Positions 28,216-36,366 of a stretch of DNA of 39,227 nt are shown piece by piece. Where the stretch lies: contig JAGVAO010000130.1 of the NCBI GenBank assembly GCA_020060235.1, forward strand, positions 1-39,227, in the 5' to 3' direction. The notes beneath the pieces are model-generated. The model worked only from the letters and a program-made list of their open reading frames with translations. It was not told where the DNA came from and did no database searches. Origin of the DNA: Anaerolineales bacterium (GTDB lineage: Bacteria; Chloroflexota; Anaerolineae; Anaerolineales; Villigracilaceae). The position numbers were made by a program, and so were the translations under genes. The stretch's first letter is position 1; every line of letters starts with the position of its first letter.

Positions 28216-28563
28216 CTACCCCATCGGGTGTTTCATCCTTTGCCCGCCAATCAGGTGCATGTGCAGGTGGAAAATTGTCTGTCCGCCGTGCGGCCCGGTG
28301 TTGACTATCAGGCGATAGCCGCCCTGGTGGATATTCTCCGCCAGGGCGATTTTTTGCGCCGCGAGGAAGAGACTGCCCAGCGCGGAAGCGTCCGCCGCCT
28401 CGGCCTGGTTGACCGATTCGATGTGCCGGTTCGGCACAATCAGGATGTGGGTCGGGGCAACCGGGTGAATATCGCGGAAAGCCGTCACCAGGTCGTCCTG
28501 GTAAACGATGCTGGCTTTTGCCTCGCCAGCCACAATTTTGCAAAACAGGCAGGTTGGGTTCAT
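28216..28563 (-). CDS. hinT: HIT-family nucleotide-binding protein (HinT-like)
   Basis: A 115-residue protein. It starts with CLFCKIVAGEAKASIVYQDD, typical of HinT-like proteins (two Cys of a possible zinc site), and has the histidine triad HLHMHLIGG near the C-terminus. These enzymes hydrolyse nucleoside phosphoramidates or AMP conjugates. The start at 28563 gives the normal N-terminus. An alternative ATG at 28620, one base after the stop of the upstream gene, would add a hydrophobic 19-residue extension and cannot be fully excluded. It is probably co-transcribed with the deacetylase-like lipoprotein gene upstream, and it is convergent with the kinase with one base between stops. Confidence 0.93.
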   Translation of the reverse strand: MNPTCLFCKIVAGEAKASIVYQDDLVTAFRDIHPVAPTHILIVPNRHIESVNQAEAADASALGSLFLAAQKIALAENIHQGGYRLIVNTGPHGGQTIFHLHMHLIGGQRMKHPMG

Positions 28564-28621
28564 CGGCTTCAAGATATGAAAAAGGCGCGAGGCCAGGTGG
28601 ATGAGATAAGCCCTGACCATT

Positions 28622-29824
28622 TCAGGGGGCAGGCATGGCCCCGTAATCTGGGGCGCAGACGATATCGTAGTAATCCAGTTCGATGGCCTTGACCGATTCG
28701 GCGTATTCGGCGGCGGCGGCGCCAATCTGGCGCACCCTGTCGATGTGGTTGCGCGCATCGGGCGACCAGTAACGCGGCAGGGTCATCAGCGGGTCGGCGG
28801 CCGGGATTTCAGGGATGTAGGAGGGGCGCGCCGGGTCGGCTTCCACGGCTTGCGGAATCCAGTTGAACAGGAGCGGGCCGCGCGGGTTGATGGTAAAGCC
28901 CAGGCGGTAATTGAATTCACGCGCAATCTGCACGGCGCGGGGAGTAAACCCGCCGCCCGGCCAGATGTAAGCGATGGGGGTCTTGCCCAGGTATTTCTGC
29001 ATCGTCTCGAACGGCTTGCCGAGTTCCTGGCGCATGTAGTCTTCGCTGGAATTGGGCGTAATGTTGACGTTGTGGACATAGCCGTGCGCCTGGTGGTCTA
29101 CCCAACCTTCGGCGGCCAGTTCGGCGTTTTGATTCCACAGGTCGGGGCGCTCGTCGAGGGTGATGTAGGCGTTGATGACCTTCCAACCCCACTGCTCGTA
29201 GTAATCGCGGAAGGTATCGTCAAAACTCTGGCGGAATTTGCGGTCGTCCACAATCAGCAAGACCGAACGTTTGGGAATTTTTGCGTTGGTGTAAAGGAAG
29301 TCAGCGGCCTGCTGCATGGTGATGGCCTCGAAGCCCTGTTCGTGCAGGTCTTTCATCAGGCGGCGAAAATCGTTCATGCTCATGTCGTGATAGACCCCGG
29401 TGGCATCGGGGTTGGTCTCGCCTTTGGCGATGCCGTGAAACATGATGGGCATGATGACCGTGCCAGGTGCGGCGTTGGACGGGTCCCACTTGGCGCGCAG
29501 GTACTGGCAGGAATCGGCAATGTAAGCAGTGGGGATGTCGAGCGGTTTGAGCAGGTCGGTGGTGAATCCATCCGGCAGGGCGGGCGGGGTGCGCGGCGCG
29601 GAGGTTGGGGTGGGCGTGGCCGTCGGCGGGACGAGGGTCTCGGTAGGTGTGGCGGGTTGGGCCGCCAGGTTCGCGTCCGCGTAGACGGTGGCTACGGCAG
29701 CCGTCATTAGCGCGGATTCGTCAGCGGGGAGCGGGGCAGCGGCGGCGGGTTGGCAGGCGGCCAATAAAAAGGCGAACAGGCCGAGGCTGAGGATGTTCCA
29801 GTTGAGATAACGGGATAAAGACAT
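28622..29824 (-). CDS. Polysaccharide deacetylase-like lipoprotein
   Basis: A 400-residue predicted lipoprotein (signal peptide with lipobox LAAC, Cys24), then a Thr/Pro-rich spacer (about 55-85) and a NodB-like domain. Motif 1 reads LLIVDDRKFRQSF, where active deacetylases have TFDDG, so the two acidic residues are kept but the surroundings differ. HGYVH fits the HxxxH zinc motif, and YIWPGGGFTP resembles motif 3. MPIMFHGIAKGE at the start of the domain is like the P-hydrophobic-hydrophobic-hydrophobic-H-x-hydrophobic entry of surface deacetylases. It probably acts on a cell-surface or wall polysaccharide, but activity is uncertain given the altered motif. The start at 29824 gives the signal peptide. 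Confidence 0.82.
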   Translation of the reverse strand: MSLSRYLNWNILSLGLFAFLLAACQPAAAAPLPADESALMTAAVATVYADANLAAQPATPTETLVPPTATPTPTSAPRTPPALPDGFTTDLLKPLDIPTAYIADSCQYLRAKWDPSNAAPGTVIMPIMFHGIAKGETNPDATGVYHDMSMNDFRRLMKDLHEQGFEAITMQQAADFLYTNAKIPKRSVLLIVDDRKFRQSFDDTFRDYYEQWGWKVINAYITLDERPDLWNQNAELAAEGWVDHQAHGYVHNVNITPNSSEDYMRQELGKPFETMQKYLGKTPIAYIWPGGGFTPRAVQIAREFNYRLGFTINPRGPLLFNWIPQAVEADPARPSYIPEIPAADPLMTLPRYWSPDARNHIDRVRQIGAAAAEYAESVKAIELDYYDIVCAPDYGAMPAP

Positions 29825-29846
29825 GGGCCGGATTTTAATCGATTAA

Positions 29847-29880
29847 GCGGGGACGCCTGCCAGAAGCAGACATCCCCGCC
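29847..29880. terminator. Hairpin after the inositol-phosphate synthase gene
   Basis: GCGGGGACGCCTGC pairs with GCAGACATCCCCGC through a 14-bp stem that includes G-T wobbles. On the minus strand it is followed by a short T/A-rich stretch, so a terminator for the synthase gene is likely but not ideal. Confidence 0.6.
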
Positions 29881-29893
29881 TGTGGGATTTTGG

Positions 29894-30970
29894 TTATTCG
29901 CCTTTGATGAAGGCTTCGGTCATCGCCAGGCAGATGTCATCTTTGAACTGCTTGGGCGGGGTCTTGAAGAAGTAGGATGATGGGCCGACGATGGGGCCGC
30001 TCAGTTTACGGTCGAGGGCCAGTTTGGCGCAGCGCACCGCGTCGATGATGACGCCCGCGCTGTTGGGGCTGTCCCAGACTTCGAGTTTGGCTTCGAGGTT
30101 GAGGGGCACATCGCCGAAGGTCGTGCCTTCCATGCGGATGTAGCACCACTTGCGGTCGGTCAGCCACGGCACGTGGTCAGACGGGCCAACGTGGACGTTG
30201 TCTTCGCCCAGGTCGTAGGGAATCATGCTGGTGACGGCGCCGGTCTTGGATATTTTTTTGCTTTCGAGGCGTTCGCGTTCGAGCATGTTGAGGAAGTCGG
30301 TGTTGCCGCCAAAGTTGAGTTGGTAGGTGCGGTCGATTTTTACGCCCCGGTCGACGAACAGGCTGGTCAGCACGCGGTGCAGGATGGTGGCCCCGACCTG
30401 GCTTTTGATGTCATCGCCGAGAATGGGCAGCCCGGCATCTTTGAAGCGTTTGCCCCAATAGTCGCTGGAGGCGATGAAGACCGGGATGGCGTTGACGAAG
30501 GCGCATCCGGCTTCGATGATTTGCTCGACATACCACTTTGTCGCCATTTCGGCGCCGACCGGCAGGTAAGAGACGACCACATCGGTCTTGGTCTCTTTGA
30601 GAAGTTTGACGATGTCGGCGGTCGGGCCGGGGGCTTTTTTGACCACGTCGGCCAGGTACTTGCCAAGGCCGTCGTGGGTCATGCCGCGTACGACCGGGGC
30701 ATTCAGGTTGGGCACATCGGTAAATTTGACGGTGTTGTTCGGGTCGGCAAAAATGGCTTCGCTCAGGTCTTTGCCGACTTTGGTGACGTTGATGTCGATA
30801 CCGAGGGTGAATTCAATATCGCGGATGTGGTAACCGCCCAGGTTGACGTGCATCAGGCCTGGCACGCTGGCATCGGCAGGCGTGTTCTTGTAATATTCGA
30901 CGCCCTGGACAAGCGACGAGGCGCAGTTGCCCACACCGATTATCGCCACACGAACTTTTTTGTTGCTCAT
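29894..30970 (-). CDS. ino1: Inositol-3-phosphate synthase (INO1 type)
   Basis: A 358-residue NAD-dependent enzyme converting glucose 6-phosphate to myo-inositol phosphate. The NAD-binding start is [22 protein letters not shown], with later landmarks [28 protein letters not shown] and [27 protein letters not shown]. The length fits the short prokaryotic form (actinobacterial and archaeal), not the longer eukaryotic one. AAGGAG precedes the start at 30970. The matching phosphatase is encoded in the same window at 36367-37146, though not in the same operon. Product use (phosphatidylinositol, solutes or glycolipids) cannot be read from the sequence. Confidence 0.95.
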   Translation of the reverse strand: MSNKKVRVAIIGVGNCASSLVQGVEYYKNTPADASVPGLMHVNLGGYHIRDIEFTLGIDINVTKVGKDLSEAIFADPNNTVKFTDVPNLNAPVVRGMTHDGLGKYLADVVKKAPGPTADIVKLLKETKTDVVVSYLPVGAEMATKWYVEQIIEAGCAFVNAIPVFIASSDYWGKRFKDAGLPILGDDIKSQVGATILHRVLTSLFVDRGVKIDRTYQLNFGGNTDFLNMLERERLESKKISKTGAVTSMIPYDLGEDNVHVGPSDHVPWLTDRKWCYIRMEGTTFGDVPLNLEAKLEVWDSPNSAGVIIDAVRCAKLALDRKLSGPIVGPSSYFFKTPPKQFKDDICLAMTEAFIKGE

Positions 30971-31080
30971 AAGGGTTCTCCTTGCAAGGTTTTGGTTGTT
31001 TTATCCCCGTTGAATGACGCAGGGACAGAAAAATGACTGACCGGGTGTTGCCTAACTATTCGAAATGATTTGATTGGCAG

Positions 31081-31086
31081 TATAAT
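31081..31086 (+). promoter_or_regulatory. -10 box of the histidine kinase operon
   Basis: TATAAT, perfect match, 40 bases before the ATG at 31126; no good -35 is seen. It is the only clear promoter for the closely packed genes that follow. Confidence 0.5.
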
Positions 31087-31125
31087 CTTATTATCTCACG
31101 AGAGCAAACAGGCACACAGGTTATT

Positions 31126-32409
31126 ATGGATTTCAGAAAGACCGCGACAGGGAGTGACACGCAAGACCGCCAAAAAGCCTGGCTTTTTGAAATTGCGCGC
31201 ATGTTAAGCGTCGGCGCAGAAATGGATGAACTGCTGGAGGCTGTCAGCGCGGGCATGGCCGAAATGACCGCCTCGCAGGCGGCTTCTGTGTTGTTGTACG
31301 ATGACGAAGCCCACGCCCTGCGCTTCGTTGCCTGTTTTGGCTCCAACCTGAACATTTTACAGGATATTCCCGTTCCCCTGGACGGCAGCATTGCGGGGGT
31401 GGCTTTTTCAGAGAAAAAAGCCCTGTCTATCAAAGACGCGGCCCGGTTTCCCCGTCATTTCAAACGCATAGACCAGGCGACAAATACAAGCACGGTTTCC
31501 ATCCTGGCTGTGCCGATTGTTTACCAGGGCAATGTCCTGGGGATTTTGGAAACATTGAACAAAGCCAACGGGGCTGATTATAACGGGGAAGACATCACAA
31601 TCCTAGAGACAATTGCCTCTTTGCTGGCCCTCTCGCTTGAAAATGCCAGCCTCGAAGCGCTTATCGAAAAAATAAAAGATGAAGCCTCGCGACTCGATAA
31701 GATGAAGAGCGACTTTATTGCCATTACCTCCCACGAACTACGCACCCCGCTGGGACTGATTATCGGCCACTCGACCTTCCTGCGCGAAATCATCGGGAAT
31801 GAATTCCAGGAGCAGATGGATACCATCATCCGCAATGCCATGCGGCTCAAGGAACTCATCGAGAACATGACCAGCGTCGATAACGCCCAGGCTGGCACGG
31901 CTGTGGTGCGCGCCCACAACGTCTCGATGCGCAAAATCATTGAAGATACAGCCGAAACCATGCGCATCGAAGCCCATCATAAAAAAATCACCCTGCGCCT
32001 GGAATTGGGCCACACCGACCTGATGCTCGAAGGCGACGCTGAAAAACTGGGCATTGCCTTCCTGAACCTGGTTCGCAACGCGGTCATGTTTACCAACGAG
32101 GGCGGGCAGATTTTGATTGCCGCCAAAGAACAGGCCGGGCAAATCAAAATCTCGGTCATCGACAATGGCATCGGCATCCCGGCCAAAGACCTGCCGCATA
32201 TCTTCGAACGTTTTTACCAGGTCGAATCACACCTGACGCGCAAACATGGCGGCATGGGGCTGGGGCTTTCGGTTGCAAAAATGATGGTCGAAATGCACGG
32301 CGGCAAAATTTTGGTCGAAAGCCTGCCGGGCAAAGGCAGCAACTTCACCATTACCTTACCGGTCGATTCATCCCGCGCCGAAGCCGAATCGAAGGTCTTT
32401 ATTACCTGA
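31126..32409 (+). CDS. GAF-domain sensor histidine kinase (soluble)
   Basis: A 427-residue kinase without membrane segments. A GAF domain covers about 20-170 (DELLEAVSAGMAEMTASQAASVLLYD ... VPIVYQGNVLGILETLNKANG). The H-box SHELRTPL carries the phospho-accepting His203. The ATPase domain has the N-box FLNLVRNAVMF, G1 DNGIGIP, F-box FERFYQ and G2 GGMGLGLS. It should phosphorylate itself in response to a small cytoplasmic ligand or redox state; the signal is unknown. No response regulator is in the same operon; the nearest is at 37147-37776 on the other strand. Its stop overlaps the next start by one base (TGATG), giving translational coupling to a PfkB kinase gene. Confidence 0.93.
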   Translation: MDFRKTATGSDTQDRQKAWLFEIARMLSVGAEMDELLEAVSAGMAEMTASQAASVLLYDDEAHALRFVACFGSNLNILQDIPVPLDGSIAGVAFSEKKALSIKDAARFPRHFKRIDQATNTSTVSILAVPIVYQGNVLGILETLNKANGADYNGEDITILETIASLLALSLENASLEALIEKIKDEASRLDKMKSDFIAITSHELRTPLGLIIGHSTFLREIIGNEFQEQMDTIIRNAMRLKELIENMTSVDNAQAGTAVVRAHNVSMRKIIEDTAETMRIEAHHKKITLRLELGHTDLMLEGDAEKLGIAFLNLVRNAVMFTNEGGQILIAAKEQAGQIKISVIDNGIGIPAKDLPHIFERFYQVESHLTRKHGGMGLGLSVAKMMVEMHGGKILVESLPGKGSNFTITLPVDSSRAEAESKVFIT

Positions 32410-33428
32410 TGCCTGCCTCCGCCCGCCCGCTCATCATTGCCGGACAGTTGCGCCGCCAATACCTCCTGCCGCCCGATGGCCGTCCATTGTTGGACACGCC
32501 GGGCGGTAATTTGCTGTACGCCGCATCCGGCGCGCGCCTGTGGACAGAAGAAGGCGTCGGCCTGCTGGCCCGAATCGGCGAGGACTACCCCCAGGAATGG
32601 CTGAGGACGTTCCAGAAGAACGGCTTCGACACCCAGGGAGTCAAAATCCTGCGCGAAAGCCTCGACCTGCGCACCTTCCTCGTGTACACCGATGTCAACA
32701 CTGCCCAATCAGCCAACCCGGTTTCGCACTTTGCCCGCCTGGGGCTGACTTTTCCGAAATCGCTGCTTGGCTACCAGTCTCCCGAAGAAAAACAGGATAG
32801 CCGCGCCCGCCAGAACCCCGATTCGCCGCGCCTGCTCGACATTCCTGAGACCTACAAACACCCGCGCGCCGTTCACCTGTGCCCGCTCGACTTCACCACC
32901 CACGCACAGTTTACCGCTGCCTTTCGCCAGTTCGGGGCGGGCGTCATTACCATCGACCCCAACCCCGGCTATATGAATGCCAACTTCCTGCTCGACCTGC
33001 GCTCGCTGCTACAAGGCGTAACCGCCTTCCTGCCTTCCGAAGACCAAATCCGTGCACTGTTTTGGGGCCGCACCGACGACCTGTGGGAAATGGCCGCCAC
33101 CCTGGGCAGTTTCGGCTGCCAGGTCATCGTCATCAAACGCGGTGGGCGCGGCCAATACCTGTATGAAACCGAAACAGGCCGCCGCTGGGAAATCCCGGCC
33201 TACCCCACCCAGCCTGCCGATGTTACCGGCGCGGGCGACGCTTTTTGCGGCGGATTCCTGGCCGGGTACGCCGAAACCCTCGACCCCCTGCAAGCCTGCC
33301 TGCACGGCAACGTGGCTGCCTCGCTCAACATCGAAGGCAGCGGCCCCTTCTATGCCTTTGATGCCATGCCCGGCCTGGCCCAGGCGCGGCTGCAATCGCT
33401 CACCGACATCGTCAAACAAATCGCATGA
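32409..33428 (+). CDS. PfkB-family sugar/nucleoside kinase
   Basis: A 339-residue ribokinase-fold kinase. The C-terminal signature DVTGAGDAFCGGFLAGY holds the anion hole and the catalytic Asp (about residue 275). The N-terminal GGNLLYAASGARLW segment is the usual substrate-side glycine motif. Substrate unknown: ribokinase, fructokinase, adenosine kinase-like and others all share these motifs. It overlaps the histidine kinase gene by one base and the M20 peptidase gene by four (ATGA), so the three are translated as a coupled set. There is no ribosome binding site of its own outside the upstream gene. Confidence 0.9.
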   Translation: MPASARPLIIAGQLRRQYLLPPDGRPLLDTPGGNLLYAASGARLWTEEGVGLLARIGEDYPQEWLRTFQKNGFDTQGVKILRESLDLRTFLVYTDVNTAQSANPVSHFARLGLTFPKSLLGYQSPEEKQDSRARQNPDSPRLLDIPETYKHPRAVHLCPLDFTTHAQFTAAFRQFGAGVITIDPNPGYMNANFLLDLRSLLQGVTAFLPSEDQIRALFWGRTDDLWEMAATLGSFGCQVIVIKRGGRGQYLYETETGRRWEIPAYPTQPADVTGAGDAFCGGFLAGYAETLDPLQACLHGNVAASLNIEGSGPFYAFDAMPGLAQARLQSLTDIVKQIA

Positions 33429-34519
33429 AAGACCTCCTCGCCGACCTCGCCATCCAGATACAGCAAGTCGCCGCGCCCACGTTTGAAGAAAGCGCGCGGG
33501 CCAAATTCGTGCTGGAAATGTTCCGCCAAAGCGGCCTTTCGCGGCTGGAAATCGACTCCGCTGGAAATGCCCTCGCCTGCCTCCCCGGCGCGGGAGCGGA
33601 CTCACCGATAGTTGTCTCGGCCCACCTCGACACCGTTTTCCCCGCTGAAACCGACCTCGCCATTCGGCGCGAAGCGGGCCGAGTCTACGGCCCCGGCATC
33701 GGCGACAACTCGACGGGGGTGGCTGGCCTGCTTGGGCTGGCCGCCATGCTCAAGGAACACCGGGTCAGCCTGCCCGGCGACCTGTGGCTCGTCGCCAACA
33801 CCTGCGAAGAAGGCCTGGGCGACCTGCGTGGCATGAAAGCCGTTTGCGACCGATTTGGCAATACCCCGCGCCTGTATCTTGTTTTGGAGGGCATGGCCCT
33901 CGGACACGTCTACCATCGCGGAATCGGTGTGCGCCGCTACAAAATCACTTGCCGCACACGCGGCGGCCACTCGTGGACAGATTACGGCGAACCCTCGGCC
34001 ATTCACGAACTGGCGCGCCTGGTGACGGGCATCAGTGGCCTGAAACCGCCCGAAAAACCGCGTACCACCTTCAACGTTGGGCGCATCGCGGGCGGCACAT
34101 CGGTCAACACCCTGGCCGCCGAAGCCTGGCTCGAACTGGATTTGCGCTCCGAAAGCGAACCTGCGCTCAATGACCTCATCCGGCAGGTCGAGGCCCTGGT
34201 CGAAAACAGCAGCCGTCCCGGCGTGCGCTTCGAGACGCAGGTCATCGGCCAACGCCCTGCCGGTGAACTGAATCGCAATCATCCGCTGGTGCGACTGGCC
34301 CAGGACTGCCTGACGGCCCAGGGAATCGAACCCAAACTGACCCTTGGCTCGACTGACGCCAACATCCCTCTCAGCCGGGGCTACCCGGCCATCGTCCTCG
34401 GCCTGACGGTCGGTGGTGGGGCGCATACCCTCGAAGAATACATCGAAACTGCGCCGCTCGAACAGGGCGCGGAACAGCTCTTCAACTTTATCCGCAAGGC
34501 CTGGAGCGTCAAAGCCTAG
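33425..34519 (+). CDS. M20-family metallopeptidase (PepT/carboxypeptidase-like)
   Basis: A 364-residue zinc peptidase. Metal ligands are visible in SAHLDTVFP (His, catalytic Asp), GPGIGDNSTGVAGLLG (bridging Asp), NTCEEGLGDLRG (catalytic Glu and ligand Glu), LEGMALGHVYHRG and the C-terminal GGGAHTLEEYIE (His). A lid domain sits between (RGGHSWTDYGEPSAIHELARLV). Members cleave dipeptides, tripeptides or acylated amino acids; the exact substrate is unknown. Its start overlaps the PfkB gene's stop by four bases. Confidence 0.92.
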   Translation: MKDLLADLAIQIQQVAAPTFEESARAKFVLEMFRQSGLSRLEIDSAGNALACLPGAGADSPIVVSAHLDTVFPAETDLAIRREAGRVYGPGIGDNSTGVAGLLGLAAMLKEHRVSLPGDLWLVANTCEEGLGDLRGMKAVCDRFGNTPRLYLVLEGMALGHVYHRGIGVRRYKITCRTRGGHSWTDYGEPSAIHELARLVTGISGLKPPEKPRTTFNVGRIAGGTSVNTLAAEAWLELDLRSESEPALNDLIRQVEALVENSSRPGVRFETQVIGQRPAGELNRNHPLVRLAQDCLTAQGIEPKLTLGSTDANIPLSRGYPAIVLGLTVGGGAHTLEEYIETAPLEQGAEQLFNFIRKAWSVKA

Positions 34520-34556
34520 CGTGGGATTTTAAAATCGGAAGGATTTTTGAATTAGG

Positions 34557-35069
34557 ATGACCGAAACGTTTGGCTACCTTTCCCCCAAACTGGAAGTGCG
34601 CGCCGCCCCCGAAAAGGGCGGTTTTGCCGTTTTTGCGCGCGAGGCGCTCGAAAAAGACGAAGTGATTTGCGTCTGGACGGGCCGGGTGGCGACTTATGAT
34701 GAATTGATGGCGCTTTCGCCCGCTGAAAAGAGCCACACCATCCAGGTGGACGAGGGGCTGTATCTCGTCCCGTTCAGCCTGGATGGCGAACCCGCCGATT
34801 ACATCAACCATTCCTGCAACCCGAATGCCGGCATCCGGGGACAAATTTCGCTGGTGGCGATGCGTCCGATTGCGGCGGGCGAGGAAATCACTTTCGATTA
34901 CGCCATGGCTGACAGCACCCCCTACGACGAGTTCCCCTGCGCCTGCGGCGCGCCCACCTGCCGCGGCCAGGTCAGCGGCGACGACTGGCAGCGCCCCGAG
35001 TTGTGGGAGCGTTACGATGGGTATTTTTCGGCGTATTTGGGGAAGAGAATCGAGTCAATGCGTGGATAA
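34557..35069 (+). CDS. SET-domain protein (putative protein lysine methyltransferase)
   Basis: A 170-residue protein that consists of little more than a SET domain. YINHSCNPNA matches the NHxCxPN motif, and IAAGEEITFDYAM matches the catalytic GEE..xDY motif. A short post-SET cysteine cluster follows (FPCACGAPTCRG). SET proteins methylate lysines with SAM; bacterial members are scattered and their targets mostly unknown. The key residues are all present, so it is probably active. The gene lies 37 bases after the peptidase gene, and its end overlaps the start of the next gene by eight bases. A ribosome binding site is weak (GGAAGGA, about 12 bases upstream). Confidence 0.88.
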   Translation: MTETFGYLSPKLEVRAAPEKGGFAVFAREALEKDEVICVWTGRVATYDELMALSPAEKSHTIQVDEGLYLVPFSLDGEPADYINHSCNPNAGIRGQISLVAMRPIAAGEEITFDYAMADSTPYDEFPCACGAPTCRGQVSGDDWQRPELWERYDGYFSAYLGKRIESMRG

Positions 35070-36360
35070 ACCAGCAAGCAAAATCGGAACGGCAAAAAAG
35101 AAAACCATCGCCATCATCGGTGGCGGCCCGGCGGGGTTGATGGCCGCCGAAATGCTGGCGGGCAGCCCGCAGGTCGAAGTCCATGTTTACGAGGCCATGC
35201 CCTCGGTCGGGCGCAAATTCCTGCGCGCCGGGGTTGGCGGGTTGAACCTGACGCATTCCGAGCCGCTGGAAGATTTCCTGTCCCGCTACGGGGCGGCCCG
35301 CGAACGGCTCGAGCCGATGCTGCGCGCTTTTGGCCCGCCAGAAATGATTGCCTGGGCCAGAGACCTCGGTTTCGAGACCTTCACCGGGACATCGGGGCGG
35401 GTCTTCCCGGTGGGCATGAAGGCCTCGCCGATTTTGCGCGCCTGGCTCAAGCGTCTGGAAGAGGCCGGGGTGGTGTTTCATACGGGTTATCGCTGGGCTG
35501 GATTTGAAATGAACCGCGAAGAGCGCAAAAGCCGCGAAGGAAATCTAAAATCTTTGCGCTCCTCGCTCACTTTGCGGTTCGAATCTGTCGCTGGAATCGA
35601 AACCGTCGAGGCTGATGCGGTGCTGCTGGCCCTGGGCGGCGGGAGCTGGCCGAAACTGGGTTCGACCGGCGGATGGGTGTCAATTCTCGAAGCGCAGGGC
35701 GTGCCGGTCGCGCCGCTCAAGCCCGCCAACTGCGGCTTCGATGTGGCCTGGACGGAACACTTCAAAACCAAATTCGACGGCGCGCCGCTCAAAGCGGTCA
35801 CGCTGACCTTTGCTGATATTTGCAAGCAGGGGGAGTTTATCGTCACCCGCGAGGGGGTCGAGGGCAGCCTGGTGTACGCCCTGTCCGCGCCGATTCGGGA
35901 TGAAATCGAAGAGAGCGGCCAGGCCGTCGTCCGCCTCGACCTGGCTCCCGATTGGAGCGCCGAAAAACTGATTAAACGACTGAACACCCGGCGCGGCTCG
36001 CGCTCGATGGGCAGTCATCTCGAAAAAACGGTGGGGATAAAAGGGGTCAAAGCGGGCCTGCTGTGGGAATTCGTCGCCCGCGAAGAGTTTGCTTCCCCTG
36101 AAAAACTGGCGGCGGCGATTAAGTCCCTGCCCGTGCCGCTGCTGCGCCCGCGCCCGCTGGCGGAGGCCATCAGCAGCGCGGGCGGAATCCGCTTCGAGGC
36201 GCTGGACGAAGGCCTGATGCTCAAAAACCTGCCGGGCGTCTTTTGCGCGGGCGAAATGCTCGACTGGGAAGCCCCGACTGGCGGCTACCTGTTAACCGGC
36301 TGCATGTCGACCGCCCGTTGGGCGGCGCAGGGGATTGTGGAATACCTGCGCGGGGATTGA
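35062..36360 (+). CDS. HI0933-like FAD/NAD(P)-dependent flavoprotein (TIGR03862-like)
   Basis: A 432-residue flavoprotein. The dinucleotide-binding motif is IAIIGGGPAGLMAAEML. Family landmarks are GRKFLRAGVGGLNLTHSEPLEDFLSRYG, VLLALGGGSWPKLGSTG, RPLAEAISSAGGIRFEAL, GVFCAGEMLDWEAPTGGYLL and GCMSTARWAA. Its physiological substrate is not known. It starts with GTG at 35062, eight bases before the SET gene's stop; no ATG lies before the FAD motif in this frame. About 20 residues (MNREERKSREGNLKSLRSSL) between two family-conserved blocks are encoded by a 70-bp palindromic repeat (35511-35580) and look like an in-frame insertion. It ends six bases before the convergent phosphatase gene. Confidence 0.88.
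   Translation: MDKPASKIGTAKKKTIAIIGGGPAGLMAAEMLAGSPQVEVHVYEAMPSVGRKFLRAGVGGLNLTHSEPLEDFLSRYGAARERLEPMLRAFGPPEMIAWARDLGFETFTGTSGRVFPVGMKASPILRAWLKRLEEAGVVFHTGYRWAGFEMNREERKSREGNLKSLRSSLTLRFESVAGIETVEADAVLLALGGGSWPKLGSTGGWVSILEAQGVPVAPLKPANCGFDVAWTEHFKTKFDGAPLKAVTLTFADICKQGEFIVTREGVEGSLVYALSAPIRDEIEESGQAVVRLDLAPDWSAEKLIKRLNTRRGSRSMGSHLEKTVGIKGVKAGLLWEFVAREEFASPEKLAAAIKSLPVPLLRPRPLAEAISSAGGIRFEALDEGLMLKNLPGVFCAGEMLDWEAPTGGYLLTGCMSTARWAAQGIVEYLRGD
35511..35580. repeat. 70-bp palindromic repeat inside the flavoprotein gene
   Basis: GAACCGCGAAGAGCGCAAA at the left end is an imperfect inverted copy of the right end (CTCGCTCACTTTGCGGTTC), around an AAATCTAAAATC centre. The GAACCGCGAAGAGCGC pattern resembles dispersed short palindromes. 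It keeps the reading frame open. Confidence 0.65.
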
Positions 36361-36366
36361 TGAAAA

